NCBI GenBank assembly: GCA_026419785.1
Contig: JAODTK010002643.1
Location: 124,001-188,000, forward strand
Direction: 5' to 3'
Length of the DNA stretch: 64,000 bases
Source of the DNA: Sclerodactyla briareus
Lineage: Eukaryota > Echinodermata > Holothuroidea > Dendrochirotida > Sclerodactylidae
The notes beneath the pieces are model-generated. The model did not search any database and was not told where the DNA came from. It saw only the letters and a program-made list of their open reading frames with translations. The translations under genes were made by a program, and so were the position numbers. Below, piece by piece: positions 22,620-34,360 of the stretch (position 1 is the first letter of the stretch; the number at the start of each line of letters is the position of its first letter).

Positions 22620-24020
22620 TGTCAGAAAATGAACAGAATGTGAGAGAAACGTACCTCTGAACGTGATTGCCGTAATGAACGCAGTGACATACGTGTAGAA
22701 CCGCGGGCTGAAACGTAATGCGGCCTGTGAGTATCCAGGCGCATCCTTCTTCCCTACGCCACGCCAACACTGATACCGTGATAGACCTTAGCAAAACCTA
22801 ACAAGACCGAACACAACTTAAATCTGGAGAGAAAAAAAATGCAAAACCCACGGCTCACCACGTTTCCGACAAACGTGGCTGCCGGGCCGCCGGGACATAT
22901 GTAAATTTAACAGCATAACTACTCTCCCAGGCTCCAAAAGGTGTGTGGTAGGCTGCCCAGCGATCACGCCTAATTAATCAAATTAAATTACCAGCTTCCT
23001 GGAAGTTCAGATGAGGTCGGTTTTCATGTTGCCATGTCTAGTGATGCTTAGTACAGATGAGCAATAAAATGGCTGGCTCTAATACTATACTTCCCAAACT
23101 ATTATTAGTCAGTTCGTATGTCATGCTGTAATAGACAGCAGAAACTATCAGGGCATCGATAACATTACTGTTTTATTGCCATTGCTTCACTCCATGAATT
23201 CGACTTTGGATCTCATATTGGCACTTCTCCTGACCTGTCGAGTAATAACGCGGAAGTCGGTAGGGTCTTCTGCGCCTATCGTTGTTGTTTTTTTTGTTAC
23301 AAATCATCATGTCTCTCATTCTCTCTCTCGCGTCCGTCCGGTCGTTTTGTTAGTTCGTTCGTTTATTCGTTCTGTTTTCGTCCGCCGTTCCGTTCGTCAC
23401 GTTTACTCAAAACTTCTAAACCGTACATTGCTATTTCAGGTTGCACTTGTGGGGGTTCGATGGAGCATCTGTTCGCTAGGCTGAGTTACATTTTGTTTGC
23501 ATCAAGTGATTGATTATTACAAAACAATCCATTTTGCCCAACTTCCCACCATTTGATCTTGAGCTCTCTGAAGATGGCACGAGTAATCAACTCAGAGGAA
23601 GATTATTTGTCTGTCCAACAATCACAGCCCTAATTTCTGTTTGCTGGTGAATCCAGAATGTTTCCACATGCTGGACTTTAGTCTGCAATGGTTTGTTTCA
23701 ATTGTGGTCATTGTCAGGAGTTTTACTAAACTTTAGATTTCTAGCATCAAGATGAGAGATGATTTAGTGGGGAGGTTGAAACAGTGCTGTTAGGGATAAC
23801 AAAAAAAAGGGTTCTTATCAGTTTTAACTGACTTCCCCCACGGCATATTAGCCCGCAGCTACCAAGGTGTTTACGATTGCGCTTGTTTACTCTACGTGTG
23901 GAGTATCCATGAGGAGCGTGTTGTACCAATCCGTCTTATGCACCTAATATCCTCTCTGTGATTTGGAACTGATCATGCTGTGATGTGGGGTGGGGTCATT
24001 CTGACTTAATTGTGTTGTCT
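22620..24020. other. duplicated non-coding stretch, no gene recognised
   Basis: Includes about 500 bases (22620-23125) absent from copy B and a GTTCGTTCG-type pyrimidine-rich tract at 23330-23400. That tract is matched by a more regular TTCGTTCGTT tract at 55205-55260. Short frames show no domain. Confidence 0.4.
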
Positions 24021-24544
24021 CGCGTGTGAGTGATAGCTCTCAAAATCGTCAATGAACTATGGGGTGGACTGTAGTGAGAATTGTGGATATCAACGACTGC
24101 GGGTTTATTTTGGTTATTTCAGGATTTCTGACATGAACATGTCGTGGATTCTCTGATCGATACACTCGGGGAGCTCAGACGAGAGATTGATATTCCGTTG
24201 GTTGGACTAGAGCTCCTTGTGGTACTTAGACAATGATGACGGGTCGGTTTAATTGTTGGGCGAGTCTTCTGTCCACCTCGGCAATATCATTCATTTGGTG
24301 GCCCTGTTTAGTGCAATCCCGAGGTTAATGCATCCCTCGGACTGGCATATAGGTTAATGCAAAACCTATAGCAAATGTGATGTGTGGCAATCACGATGAT
24401 TGAGCACAGGAATCAAATTCCAGCTCAACTGTACTTCCAGCCCTATATTCAAGTGTAGCGTAGGCGCTCACTGCTGGGCAGAGATTACCTCACTCCGCCG
24501 CATTCTTAGTAATTGACACTGGACCGTATGTCTTGATAATTCCT

Positions 24545-25110
24545 GTCGAGATCCTATTGGCATAGCCTTGGTTTTCACTGGTATTTTATTTACCCCACAC
24601 TATTTTTCAATAGGACCCATGTCAGCTGTTAAATTATCATTCATTTCTCTGATATTTCTACTAAATATCAAAGTTGTGTCATCAGCACACATGGCACACA
24701 TACCATATTTCAGCAAAGACACATATAATTTATATATAACATGAAGAGCAATTGTCCTAGAAGAGATCCCTGTGAGACGCCACATACAGTATGTTCCGAA
24801 TCAGAAAGAACACAATTATTCCGAGTTCATTGTGTTCTAACAGCCAGGTATGACTCCCTACCTGCCCTACACTCACATCCACTCTTGGAAAACCCATAAG
24901 GACCCAACTTGTAAATCACAACACTATGATCCACTAGATCAAACGTTTTTCCCAAACCTAGGTATGATGAACCGACACAATACCCTTCATCAATTGCCTC
25001 CATCCATTCATCAGTGTTTCAAGTGCAGCTGCCCCACATGGAGAACATTTCTCTGAACCCTGACTATGCCGCTCTAAGTAAATCTGATTAATTTGAATAT
25101 GTAATTGGGG
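24545..25110 (-). pseudogene. CR1/Jockey-like LINE reverse transcriptase remnant (copy A)
   Basis: Read on the minus strand. Near 25065-24975 (frame-shifted) come the TDEW..AIDEG and ..DLVDHS blocks, better seen in copy B. MCAMCADDTTLIFSRNIREM lies at about 24705-24645 with CADD in place of the catalytic YADD, and the KWCGVN..K segment follows near 24600-24560. The order (template-binding GFR..HS region, AFD box, ADD box, W..N...VN.KT) is that of CR1/Jockey-group RT. Stops and shifts throughout. Because the same fragment sits at the same place in copy B, the LINE inserted before the large segment was duplicated. Confidence 0.7.
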
Positions 25111-26100
25111 AGTTATGCCCATGACTATAGAAAATCTTAACTGACGCTGGTAGAATAGATAGTCGCACATAACAAAGGGAAATTCCAGCGTTTTTTTTTT
25201 CAATGTCAAAACACATAGTGCACTGAAAATCATGCTAATGGAACTTTCTTTTGAGTTCGTAGCATGTTCGATTATGAAGTTATGAATTTTCAAAGATGCG
25301 TAATTTTTCAAGACAAAATTTCACTTTTTGCAATTGGCAACATTCGATGATGTCATTTCCTACCAACTACAATAGTTAAGTTGAAAGAATATTTCTTAAC
25401 TTTTACTTTATATTTGTTAGAACATGACTCTTCAAAACATTGCCCAATTTTGCGGAAAATATTGCGCAAATTCATTTAAAATCATAACAACAAAAAAAGG
25501 GGGGTGCCCCTATGTATGAGTTTCCCTCGGTCTATAGCCCTAGTTCAAAAAATGAATACATGCATTGGACAAAAAATGGTATCTGTAACCTTAACTTCAC
25601 CCTCTTTCTCAGCCCAGGGCAAGTTTTTACCAGGTATACACCCTCCGTTTGAAGCTAAAAACCAACCCATCATGGCATCTCTAGATGTCCGTACTCTTAC
25701 CAGTGATGTTTCGAGTGATGCTGCTCGAAGTTACCAGACACTTCCAGACATACTGTCGCTGGATGAAATCCCTTCATGATAGACGGGGAATATTTTAAAG
25801 AGACAAAACATGAAAATATAGCCATATTCAGGTAAATGTATACAAGTGGCCCACAAACGAATGTGTTTTTTTTGTCTTCTTCAAAGAAGAGCACAATGGA
25901 TGCAGCGTAAGGAGAGCGAAACCCCCCATCTGGTCAAAAAAGAGAAAGCTGTAAGGGTCTATTTCATCGAAGAGGAACACCTGCTAGGTGTACAACAGTG
26001 TAAGAGGTGGTCCTGTTGCCTCATTCAGTTTTTTCCTCTAGCAAAAATGGAGATAGACAGCACAGTCTAGGGGACTAAGAAAACTGCAGCGCATCTAATG

Positions 26101-27023
26101 CCCTGTTCCCACATTGGCGAATTTGATGGCGAATCCGTTGTAAATTTGCATTCGCGCTATTCATAGCGGCCTCTCCAATCACCACGGCGATTCGTGGTGG
26201 ATTGCAATGGGCTGCGAATGTTTCGGAATGTTCAAAACATTTGTACTGGCATCGCGGAGGCTGCTCTGTGCGGAGCTCTGGAGCTGTCAGGAGCTGGCGG
26301 AGGCCAGGGCCCAATAGCTTACGCCAAAAGCTATCATCCTTTTTTTATACGAGGTCCAACACATGCTAGCAATCCATTGGGAAGTTCAGGGTTCACAGGA
26401 GGGAAGTTCTATAACTGCGCGAATCTTCACAATTCAATTCAACTAGAAGATTTTCTATTTTGACCAAATACTGGCCGCCGCATGAGCCATGATTTCACCA
26501 AACTTTTCTTTTCCCTTTTCGTTCGCGTTGCCTGCCAGACCGGGCGAGCAAAGCTGCAGCCTACAACAGATTATCTTCTTCTTCAAGAGTAATAAAAACG
26601 TGCATATTCAGTGTGTCGAACGTGATGTTGGAAGGATAACAACACAATTCTGACTATATAGGCCCACAGCAGAGGTTAAAAAATCTACAGGTCAGTGTAG
26701 GTCAAACACTAAAACAGACACTCAAATCCATGAATGGCGACCTTCGGTGCCACGATTGCGTTAATTCGTACTGACCCTGCTTACATTGTATCAATTCCCA
26801 CTGGCATCGCACTGAACGTTCCTGTTTACTCGTACTGGCCTCGCACTACATTCTTGTCAATTCGCACTACATCGCCTCTACATTATCGGCGAATCGTAGC
26901 ACGTTCGTTTTGGTGTCGTGACGGCGTCTTGATGGCCTCTTGTAGATATGCGAGGTCGTCACGATTTGGAATTAGAGCTCATCGCAACACCCTCGCAGAC
27001 AAATTTGCCAATGTGGGAACGGG
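26101..27023. mobile_element. TIR DNA transposon, non-autonomous (copy A, complete)
   Basis: Left terminus CCCTGTTCCCACATTGGCGA (26101) and right terminus ...CCAATGTGGGAACGGG (ends 27023) are inverted repeats of about 23 bases with two differences. The 0.92 kb interior has repeated CATTC..GTCAATTCGCACT words (26760-26880) and no transposase. TSDs are not clear: flanks are TAATG on the left and ACATA on the right. The superfamily cannot be assigned from this. Copy B keeps only the right end (57666-57689). Confidence 0.65.
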
Positions 27024-27825
27024 ACATAAATCACGTGGTAAACTATGCGGCTTCAAAATGATATGTGATAATATGATAGCATTCTGTTCTCTGTAGATGC
27101 AGAGGCAGTGGTTGGTGCGCCTGTAGCATTGCAAATTATTCCAAATTCATTGATCCGTCGATGGCATACGCATTCATCAGTATGCTCTTACGATTAGACC
27201 AGTTTACTTCGCAAGACATTGACACAAAGTGAGCAGTACGAACAAAACGACGACACCCACAAGCAATAATATGATTTGCTGTTACGTCAGTGGCCTAATG
27301 TTATTCGTTAGACACTGAAGGACTCATCCTAAACTTTTGTAGCCAAAATACTCTTTTTCATAGCATATGTGTTGCAATATTTTTGCATGGGCACAGAAAC
27401 ATTGAAAGAACTTTGTACAGGTTTAGTTCTAATTGTTTTCACCTAGTGACGTCAGTGTTGCTATTTTGCTATGTGACGTGTTCAATTTGTGCCTATCTTG
27501 GATTAGTGGATAGTGGTTTTTTTCCTTATTCCGCGTGTGAAGCTGCACACGCGCACAGTCCACGCGTTAATGTTTCCACTCTAACATTTCGGCCTATCTT
27601 TACACTGCCACCACACCTCTCTGAAACTGGATCAATTCATCCCATTTCTTCGTATCCATCGTTGCTGAAGTATGGTGAGGCTTGAAGTTTTGCGCTGCCT
27701 CATCTACAATTTCCGGCTAAAGATTATTCAGCTGAAGTATAAGTGAGTAAATAAGCTAGTAGGGGAGTTTCGAAATATTGTTTCGCACACTATCCGTATA
27801 ACGTCGATCGGCTAGTGTACTACAA

Positions 27826-28310
27826 CATTTGACACAGAAGGACAAAGTGGTCACTTTGTTATGTGGGGGGAGGGGGGGGGGAGGTCTCCGAATGACGGTT
27901 TGTCCATCTCTCTGTCCTCTGTATATATGTGCGCAGCGATATATTCTGAATCATGCATTGGTTAGGTTGTGAATCAGTCACATGTTATTGTATCCTCGAT
28001 GAACTGCGCTTAAGGTATCACTCTATGGAAATCTGGAGTGAGGCAAATACCAATAACTTTTGTTGACCCCTGTCAGTGTCTCATGAGCTCTCCGGAGATA
28101 CACTGATCACTACAGTAATATACTATATTATCTGAGAACACTGACAAAGGTTATGATTTCCTTGACAAATGTGAACGTTGGGAACTCAATAAGACATTCG
28201 ACACGGAGAGACTCAGTGGTCACTTCGTCAAGTGGGGTAGGGGTGTCACTGACTGATGGTTAATCCATCTCTCTGTCCGTCTGTATATATGTTCGCAGCG
28301 ATATTAAATT
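27826..28310. repeat. two ~110-base direct repeats 370 bases apart
   Basis: 27826-27950 and 28196-28310 share ACATT(C)GACAC.GA..GAC...GTGGTCACTT.GT and CTGTATATATGT(G/T)CGCAGCGATAT, each with a G-rich middle. They lie just right of segment A. No coding content. Confidence 0.65.
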
Positions 28311-28561
28311 TTTTTCCCCCCCCTTCTCACAATTTTTCTAATTTCAACCAAAATTTAATTTGGTACAATGATGACCAACATGTGTGTCACTTTCTGTGAA
28401 TTGAGCCCATATTTTTCTATAGAATTCATAGTTTCTATAGATTTCTATAAAACATTTTCTATTGAACGTTGTACACAGTAATCACTCTATAGAGTTCTTT
28501 GGATTCATTTTTCAGAACTCTATAACCCTCGCTAGAATCTGGAAATCTAAGCCATTGAGCT

Positions 28562-28615
28562 GATAATGATGATAATAATAATAATAATAATAATAATAAT
28601 ATAATAATAATAATA

Positions 28616-28655
<40 letters not shown>

Positions 28656-28656
28656 A
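28562..28656. repeat. (ATA)n microsatellite
   Basis: Near-perfect ATA/TAA trinucleotide run of about 95 bases with two phase slips. Confidence 0.95.
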
Positions 28657-28674
28657 ACAAGGTCTCCAGGCTTT

Positions 28675-29060
28675 GACCTCTCTTAAGCTCAGATGACATT
28701 TGACCTGACCCCGAAACAGCGGGGATAATGTATCATTATGGGGAACATATATATACCAAGTAAACTTCATCCATTGTTCCACGTGAGATGAAGTTATCGT
28801 GTTAACGAGCTAAAAATTTGCCGAAAGTTTTCAGGATTTTCCAATTTCCCCGCAAATCTGACCCTCATCTACTCCAAAAACAATAGGGGTACCTGTACCC
28901 CATAAGGAAGATGCATTAGCAAATTTCAACCCGATCAGACCAGGAATCTGAACTTATTCTGTTAACAAGATTACTTTTACCTCTCTTGACCTCAGATGAC
29001 ATTTGACCTGACCCAAAACAATAGGGATCATGTACACATTGTGGGGAACCCCAAAAAAGG
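28675..29060. repeat. two direct repeats with TTTGACCTGACCC core
   Basis: 28680-28770 and 28980-29060 share CAGATGACATTTGACCTGACCC, (C)AAAACA(AT)AGGGAT.ATGTA and GTGGGGAAC. The region between repeats GGGGTACCTGTACCC, a self-complementary 15-mer. Non-coding. Confidence 0.6.
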
Positions 29061-29527
29061 AACTCAAAAGACTGAACTTAACCCATGATTACGGACGACA
29101 AGAACGGCTTGCATTTCTGTCTTCACATTCGATTTCACACCTCCTGTCCTGCCCTGCTTTCTTCTTCACATTTCCGTCGAAATGTCCTGTACTCAGGTAT
29201 ATATACATAACGTATTGTGTAGGCCTAGAAGGCTGCACATCACGGAAGGCTAGTAGCTGTGTTGACGTATACGATAATCTCAATCAACAATACAAACATC
29301 TATATTTCGAGTTTAAAGCTTGCAACAACAACAATTAATAAACAGAAGTGCTTCGAAAGATGAAAAAATAAAGGCAGAATGTGCGAGTTGTGTTGCCACT
29401 AGGGTAGCGCCACCAATACACCTGAGGGCATCTAAAAAAATCCAAAGACGACAAAACGCCAAGGCCGTCCTCAGATCCTATCTGGTAGGAATTAACATTA
29501 CTTCCTTTACAAAGTAGAGTTTCTGGT

Positions 29528-29795
29528 GTTTTATATTGCACGTACTATAATGCATTGAATGATGCAACTACACACGCTCAGAATTCTCCATTAGACCGGA
29601 TGAAATTAGAAATTTTAGCAAGTCGAAATGTTGTCGACACCAAAATATATTAATATATGGCATCAAAGTTTTGAGGTATATGAGGTGTATTATATGCAAG
29701 TACTAAAATGCATCGAATGATGCAGCCACGCAAAAACACTCAGAATTATCCATCAAACTGGATGGAATACGCAATTATTAGCGAAACGAAGTCAA
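29528..29795. repeat. tandem pair, ~155-base period
   Basis: GTACTATAATGCATTGAATGATGCA (29541) recurs as GTACTAAAATGCATCGAATGATGCA (29699). The following CTCAGAATT(C/A)TCCAT.A..C(C)GGATG(A)AAT is shared too. Non-coding. Confidence 0.7.
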
Positions 29796-29884
29796 GTGAT
29801 AGAGATCGCAGTATGATTTGACAGCAATGATCTCGGTTCTTTGACAATCCAGTCATTACTAGAGTATATTTGACTGTGTTACAG

Positions 29885-30188
29885 CTCCTACCGTAGTGCG
29901 GAACATCAGCGTAGATAATTCGACACAAGTGCAGCTTACAGTAACACGGATGCACCATCAGACATCACTAATACCTGTACCATCGTTGGCTATTCCGTGA
30001 GCTACCAACTGTCAAGGCACGTCGCCCGCTCATCGAACTGCAATGATTCAGCTGTAAAAGAAACACGACGAGTACGTCGTACACCATACTAGGTCTCAGG
30101 CATTACGCTGAGTATGACATCACAGTGAAAGCGATTGCCTACATTGACGGACAACCCATTACTGTAACAAGTTCAACAATGGCGTCTG
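29885..30188 (+). CDS. fibronectin type III domain exon
   Basis: A 304-base candidate exon with acceptor GTGTTACAG (ends 29884) and donor G|GTAAGT (30189). Both borders are phase 1, the usual pattern for an exon carrying one extracellular domain. Across three frame segments it reads APTVVRNISVDNSTQVQLTV, then DAPSDITNTCTIVGYSVSYQ and finally TSYTILGLRHYAEYDITVKA. This is the FN3 strand order: AP..V at the start, GY.V.Y in strand C, then Y.L.GL..Y.EY.I.V.A in strands E-F. The strand-B Trp is Val. Two internal frame changes break the exon; they may be sequence errors because residues on both sides stay conserved. It lies 4 kb upstream of the GAIN exons on the same strand and may belong to the same gene. 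Confidence 0.65.
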
Positions 30189-30199
30189 GTAAGTTGTGC

Positions 30200-31350
30200 G
30201 AACTTCATAACAACGATTTTCTTTATTTGCTCCATGTTTTCGTCAATTTACTTTACCTACCTATAAGTTGATGACACAACACTTGCAGGTGGGAATCTCG
30301 TTAACAGGGAGACTCGGATTTCTAAATACAATGGATGGTTGAGAATCGCGAGAAATCAACAACGATGTATTCGGGGACCTAGCTAACTCACAAATATATA
30401 TGTAATAATGAGAACCATAGGCTCTCCCTCGTGATATATCACACGTTACAAGCATCGTTCTTAGTTGAACTGGTTTCCCAATGTACCAGAGGGAAAGGCG
30501 GTGTTGTTCAGCAATTCAAAACTAAGTCCCAACCTCGGCGATGTATAGAAACTAATTGCGCTGGCAATTTTAGTCCATACCCAACTGCCGTCGTATGAAC
30601 AGATTCTACAGGGTAGAACATGCAGTGTCATACAGCTAGTCATCCTTACAACCTACATCTAACCCAACCGGTCCTACCCACATAATGGACTTCAAATGCC
30701 CTATAAGTTTCAGTCATGTGCATATTCATGAGCTACAAACCGCTACTATATACTTGAACCCTAGATTGAACCCCCGAGGCTACTTATCCGCAGCACATTT
30801 GGAACCTGTTTAACTCGCCTAGTCAAAATATACTTCCTACACAACCGAGATTGCTACAGTTCAAGTTGGGGAAAAGTGAAAGACTACCGCCACAACCTGG
30901 TTCTGTGCGGAAATATTTACCTCCTTCCTTCCCCACGCACCGACTTGGGCAAAGTTACTCCTTTCTCCTCCGCAGAACCTTCCAATGCAATTACCCCACT
31001 AGAATCGACGACAAGAACTACGAGATTGCTGATTGGTATGATTTCATTTGTTCACTTAACTTATTTCTAATGAATGGTACATTATTCCTTTCTGGATATG
31101 GGGTTTCTATTAGTGTCCGTTCGTCGCTAATCAAATAATTTTTCTTACCAACTATTTATGCCAATATGAACGATCATTCCATGTATCCCCGAGGATTAAG
31201 AGTCGTGAGGTGGGTCTGAGACAATCTCTGCCAGTCGACTAATTGTAACCGAAACCAAGGAATGATAATTGATTTTCTTGACAGTCTCGGTGGTGAAATG
31301 GTTGCAGAGTTTATTGAATTCGGTATAGTTTGCTTCTCTCGTCATTGCAG
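30200..31350. other. intron-like sequence, possible weak exon near 30860-31035
   Basis: Mostly without recognised features. At 30890-31035 + reads CGNIYLLPSPRTDLGKVTPF in one frame and RTFQCNYPTRIDDKNYEIAD in another, ending at a GTATGA donor-like site. I cannot assign a domain, so no gene is called. Confidence 0.3.
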
Positions 31351-31455
31351 GCGACGAGTTCGTTGCTGTCCTTATCTCCGATCTACTTCGATCAAACTAC
31401 AGTCTTGGGGTAGAAGAAAATATCTTTCAATAGAAAGACCCTTTCTATTGAAAGG
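31351..31455 (+). CDS. possible Ig-like domain exon start
   Basis: A strong acceptor (TTTGCTTCTCTCGTCATTGCAG, ends 31350) is followed in phase 1 by GDEFVAVLISDLLRSNYSLG then VEENIFQ and a stop. The D(E/D)xxVAVL opening resembles the LSDEDYVAVLRS reading of the exon in copy B. Phase 1 matches the FN3 exon 1.2 kb upstream. The stop coincides with a perfect hairpin (31424-31454), which may be an insertion or artefact inside the exon. The domain call is tentative and no donor was identified. Confidence 0.35.
31424..31454. other. perfect 14-bp stem hairpin
   Basis: CTTTCAATAGAAAG (31424-31437), loop ACC, then CTTTCTATTGAAAG (31441-31454). The stem is perfect over 14 base pairs. It interrupts the candidate exon at 31351. 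Confidence 0.85.
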
Positions 31456-32159
31456 AACCTTCCTAGTGTATTCCAATGTTTCCAAGTAACATAATGTTAC
31501 GGATCCGTGATTTTCACATTCCATTCGAAGGAATCTGCAAATGTGCATTATCTGTTCTTTGTTCAGCCACTGGAACCCCACATGTGTTTGAAGAAGAATT
31601 GCGAAACATCATAGCAGTAAGTAGAAGTAATTGGTTATTACGTTATTGGATTACCGCCTCCCGTCTATGTTCAGTTTCGAGGTATATTCCTCCCAAGTGA
31701 AGTAATCTGATGGCAAGGAAGCAGAGAATCAGAAATGATATCAACTTTGGTGACAACTATATCAGTGCATGATTACAGGGAGAGTGGGTGATTGAACTTT
31801 TTGAAACCGAACACAACCGAAACCGGAAAACTAGTGGGTTCTCGAACCGCTATAGTCTCGCCTATTTCGCGAAGGGGAGGTTTCATTTCGTTACAGTATC
31901 TATAATATTTTGATCCCTTGATGGGGGGGGGGGGGGTGTCGGTGGGCTGCTAATAACAGCTGCAGTTGTGGATTGTCAACACTGATGTGTCTGAAAGCTA
32001 GGATAGGGGTGTCATGGAAACTTTGCCGAGGAAAATATTCCATCCCATAAAGTACGTAAAAAGGATGAAGGCATGCAATAAGAGAACGAAGGGGAACACA
32101 GGAAGACGCAAAGGCCAACAAGAAACGGGAAACCTGATAGTACACTCCAAGTGGGGAAA

Positions 32160-33480
32160 CACTGATTAGTGTTGCAATTGCACTTATATACTGCAGTTAC
32201 CTGGGAAGGCTACAAATCGTGGGGTTGTGGCTACTGTACACAGATTGTATACTACTGAGGACTACCGCACACTTGCCTGTCCTAGCCAGAGACTTGGAAG
32301 AAGAGGGGGGGGGGGATATTGTCAGGGGATTTTATTTTGAACTTGAAGGCCAATGGTTATGTAAAAGGTTGGCTTTTAACTAGTACAAGTGAACAGAGGA
32401 CATGTCAGAACCACACACCCTAGCGTTTCTAGCTGTTGCCTCGTTGAGATATTTCATTTTACAAATCAGCAATTCATGACATCACGGAGAGAACGACTCA
32501 AAGGCCGCCCATAAACCCTACACAGTAAAAGCTGCATTTTGATGTGTAGTTACAGCTATCATAATGGTAACAGATAGAAAGTACCCAAAGTCCAGTCACA
32601 TGACCATTGGCCTTTATCCAATATTTTTCAGAGGGGGGCGTTATTCTGGCACTCACTGCATTTCGTCTTGGGGGTAGGGGAGGGGATTGGCAAGTTTTTA
32701 GAGAGGGTGGGTCAACTCATATTCATATTTCTATAATGCATAGCGCGCCTTACACTTGCAAGGAAGGGAGGGGGGTTGTTGGCAGTTGCTAAATTGCAAT
32801 TGCACTATATATTTTTCAATCACACTGATTCTATTTTCCCAGTGGGGAAGGGGTGGGTAGGCAAGTCATTCTAGAACTGTACTTTATTATTTATACTTGT
32901 ACTTCATTTTTAAATTGTCTCTTATTTAACAAATTGCTTACCAGTATTCCATGGTGAAATTCAAAGACTGGTTGATGTACACCTATCTACGATAAATTTC
33001 AAAGACAGGTTACTGTACACAATTGTGTTTTACGGGAGGCTACTGCGCACTTGCTGTCCTAGACCCAGTGTGGGGAAGGGGCGATTGTTGTCATGGTATT
33101 TTTTCTATCGCGCTCAATCCAATATTGTTAGAGGGGAGGTTCGTCTGATATTCATATTAGACATAATCCTATATATTTCACCATTGCTCTTATTCTATTC
33201 TTCAATCCAATTGTTTGTTTGTTTTTTTACAAGGAGGAGGGATGGGTAGGCAAATCAATCTTAAATTCTTTCTATTCTTTCGATGTTCATTACACCTACT
33301 GATTACTGTCGCAACTGCACTTCGGCCACTGTATTTTGAGTAGGGGAAGCTAGGCGATTGACAATTTTTTTTCTCTCTTTTAATTGCACTCGACTTGGAT
33401 AGTTGTAAGATTCATATAGCATAATTCCATATAAATCCTCATCTCAGGTGTCACATAATTGCACTGACTGCAAGGGGAGG
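32160..33480. repeat. long-period imperfect tandem repeat, G-rich
   Basis: Units of roughly 300-400 bases begin near 32230, 32600, 32990 and 33300. They share words such as TACTGTACAC, G..GACTACCGC(A)CACTTGC.TGTCCTAG, GTGGGGAAGGGG, GG(T/A)GGGTAGGCAA and TGATATTCATAT. G-runs of 7-10 recur (32297-32310, 32630, 32770). The decayed units are not coding. Confidence 0.6.
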
Positions 33481-33534
33481 GTCGTCTCATTGATGGATGT
33501 TGCTATTCTCCCCCTTTACCTTGTACACGCACCG

Positions 33535-33672
33535 CATGGTATATATCCTGATTAAAAACTCTAGAATTCTCTCATACTGACCACCCCATGCTGCAATATG
33601 CACAGGAAGTTGTAACCCGTCATCAGCGAGCTTCTTACAGATGCAGGCCATAGTGCAATCTCCATGGGCCAT
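33535..33672 (-). CDS. ankyrin-repeat-like exon
   Basis: Minus-strand frame reading CKKLADDGLQLPVHIAAWGG then QYERILEFLI. This fits an ankyrin repeat (D.G.TPLHIAA..G....V..LL) with PVHIAAWGG as the first helix and its turn and ILEFLI as the second helix. Only one repeat is visible. A donor-like AAG|GTAAAG follows after RCVYK near 33520. The upstream border is not a clear acceptor. It is opposite in strand to the receptor exons and would lie inside their intron, so it belongs to another gene or a gene fragment. Confidence 0.4.
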
Positions 33673-34278
33673 TTGTTTTTAGGAATAGGCAGAGCATTCT
33701 GATGATATTAAAGACATGTGACATTGGTTCCAAAACACGGTACCTCAAAGGTCAAAAAAGTAAGTGAATTTGTGGATGGAAATCAAAACAGTAAGTAGAT
33801 TGGTGTATGGAAACATGAGAACTTGTAATTTGGAACATTATTGATGGCGGGTGGTGGTAGATTGGGAGGGGGGAATATGCGAGCTGGTTTGGGGAAGCAA
33901 CCCAGTATTAGAAAAATACAGCAATTGCGTGAATTGGAATAGGCGTTGCTTGGGAATTTTAAGGAATTTTATAGCGAGTTCTTAAACTTTTGGTATTTAC
34001 AGAGAGGAAATAGTTGTAATTTTAGGAACAAAACTGCCCCCGCCCATACAACTTTGTATGACTTCAAATTCGAAGCTCTGCACCTTATCCTCAACGCAGT
34101 CTATGGCATCGCAAGCGGACTCAATATAGTACAGGCATATTAATCATCTTAATTTGCGGTCTTCGGTGCCTAAAATCTAATCAGATCATTTAATTACAAC
34201 TGAACTCCAATGCTTCACACAAAGTTATATTGCAATCGACCAAACGGTTCTACAGAAGTCCTGTTATCGAGAAAGTGA

Positions 34279-34299
34279 GACACACACATACACACACAC

Positions 34300-34360
<61 letters not shown>

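Larger units (their letters stand above)
13945..27520 (+). repeat. large duplicated segment, copy A
   Basis: A 13.6 kb block whose landmarks recur in the same order and orientation at 49390-58190. Examples: the GCATAGACCTAAT start (13957 and about 49398), TTAGAAACCTTCTCCTT (14652 and about 50089), the EGF-like remnant, the Ig-like exon, the CACGG-rich unit, the TTCGTTCGTT tract, a minus-strand LINE RT and the right end of a TIR element. Similarity is patchy: near 25020-25190 it looks about 97% by eye, elsewhere it is interrupted by many small indels. A carries extra blocks absent from B: 15808-16964, about 18840-21330 (a second copy of a repeat plus spacer), about 22620-23125 and about 25815-26700. 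Confidence 0.85.

Noticed and set aside
23330-23400. GTTCGTTCG tract as a regulatory element
   Set aside because: The duplicate at 55205-55260 shows it to be a variable simple repeat.
25504-25779. 91-codon ORF in segment A as a gene
   Set aside because: The equivalent in copy B (about 57060-57310) has indels that break the frame, and no domain is seen.
28562-28656. CRISPR-like or other ordered array
   Set aside because: It is a trinucleotide microsatellite without spacers; no CRISPR array is expected or seen in this eukaryotic window.
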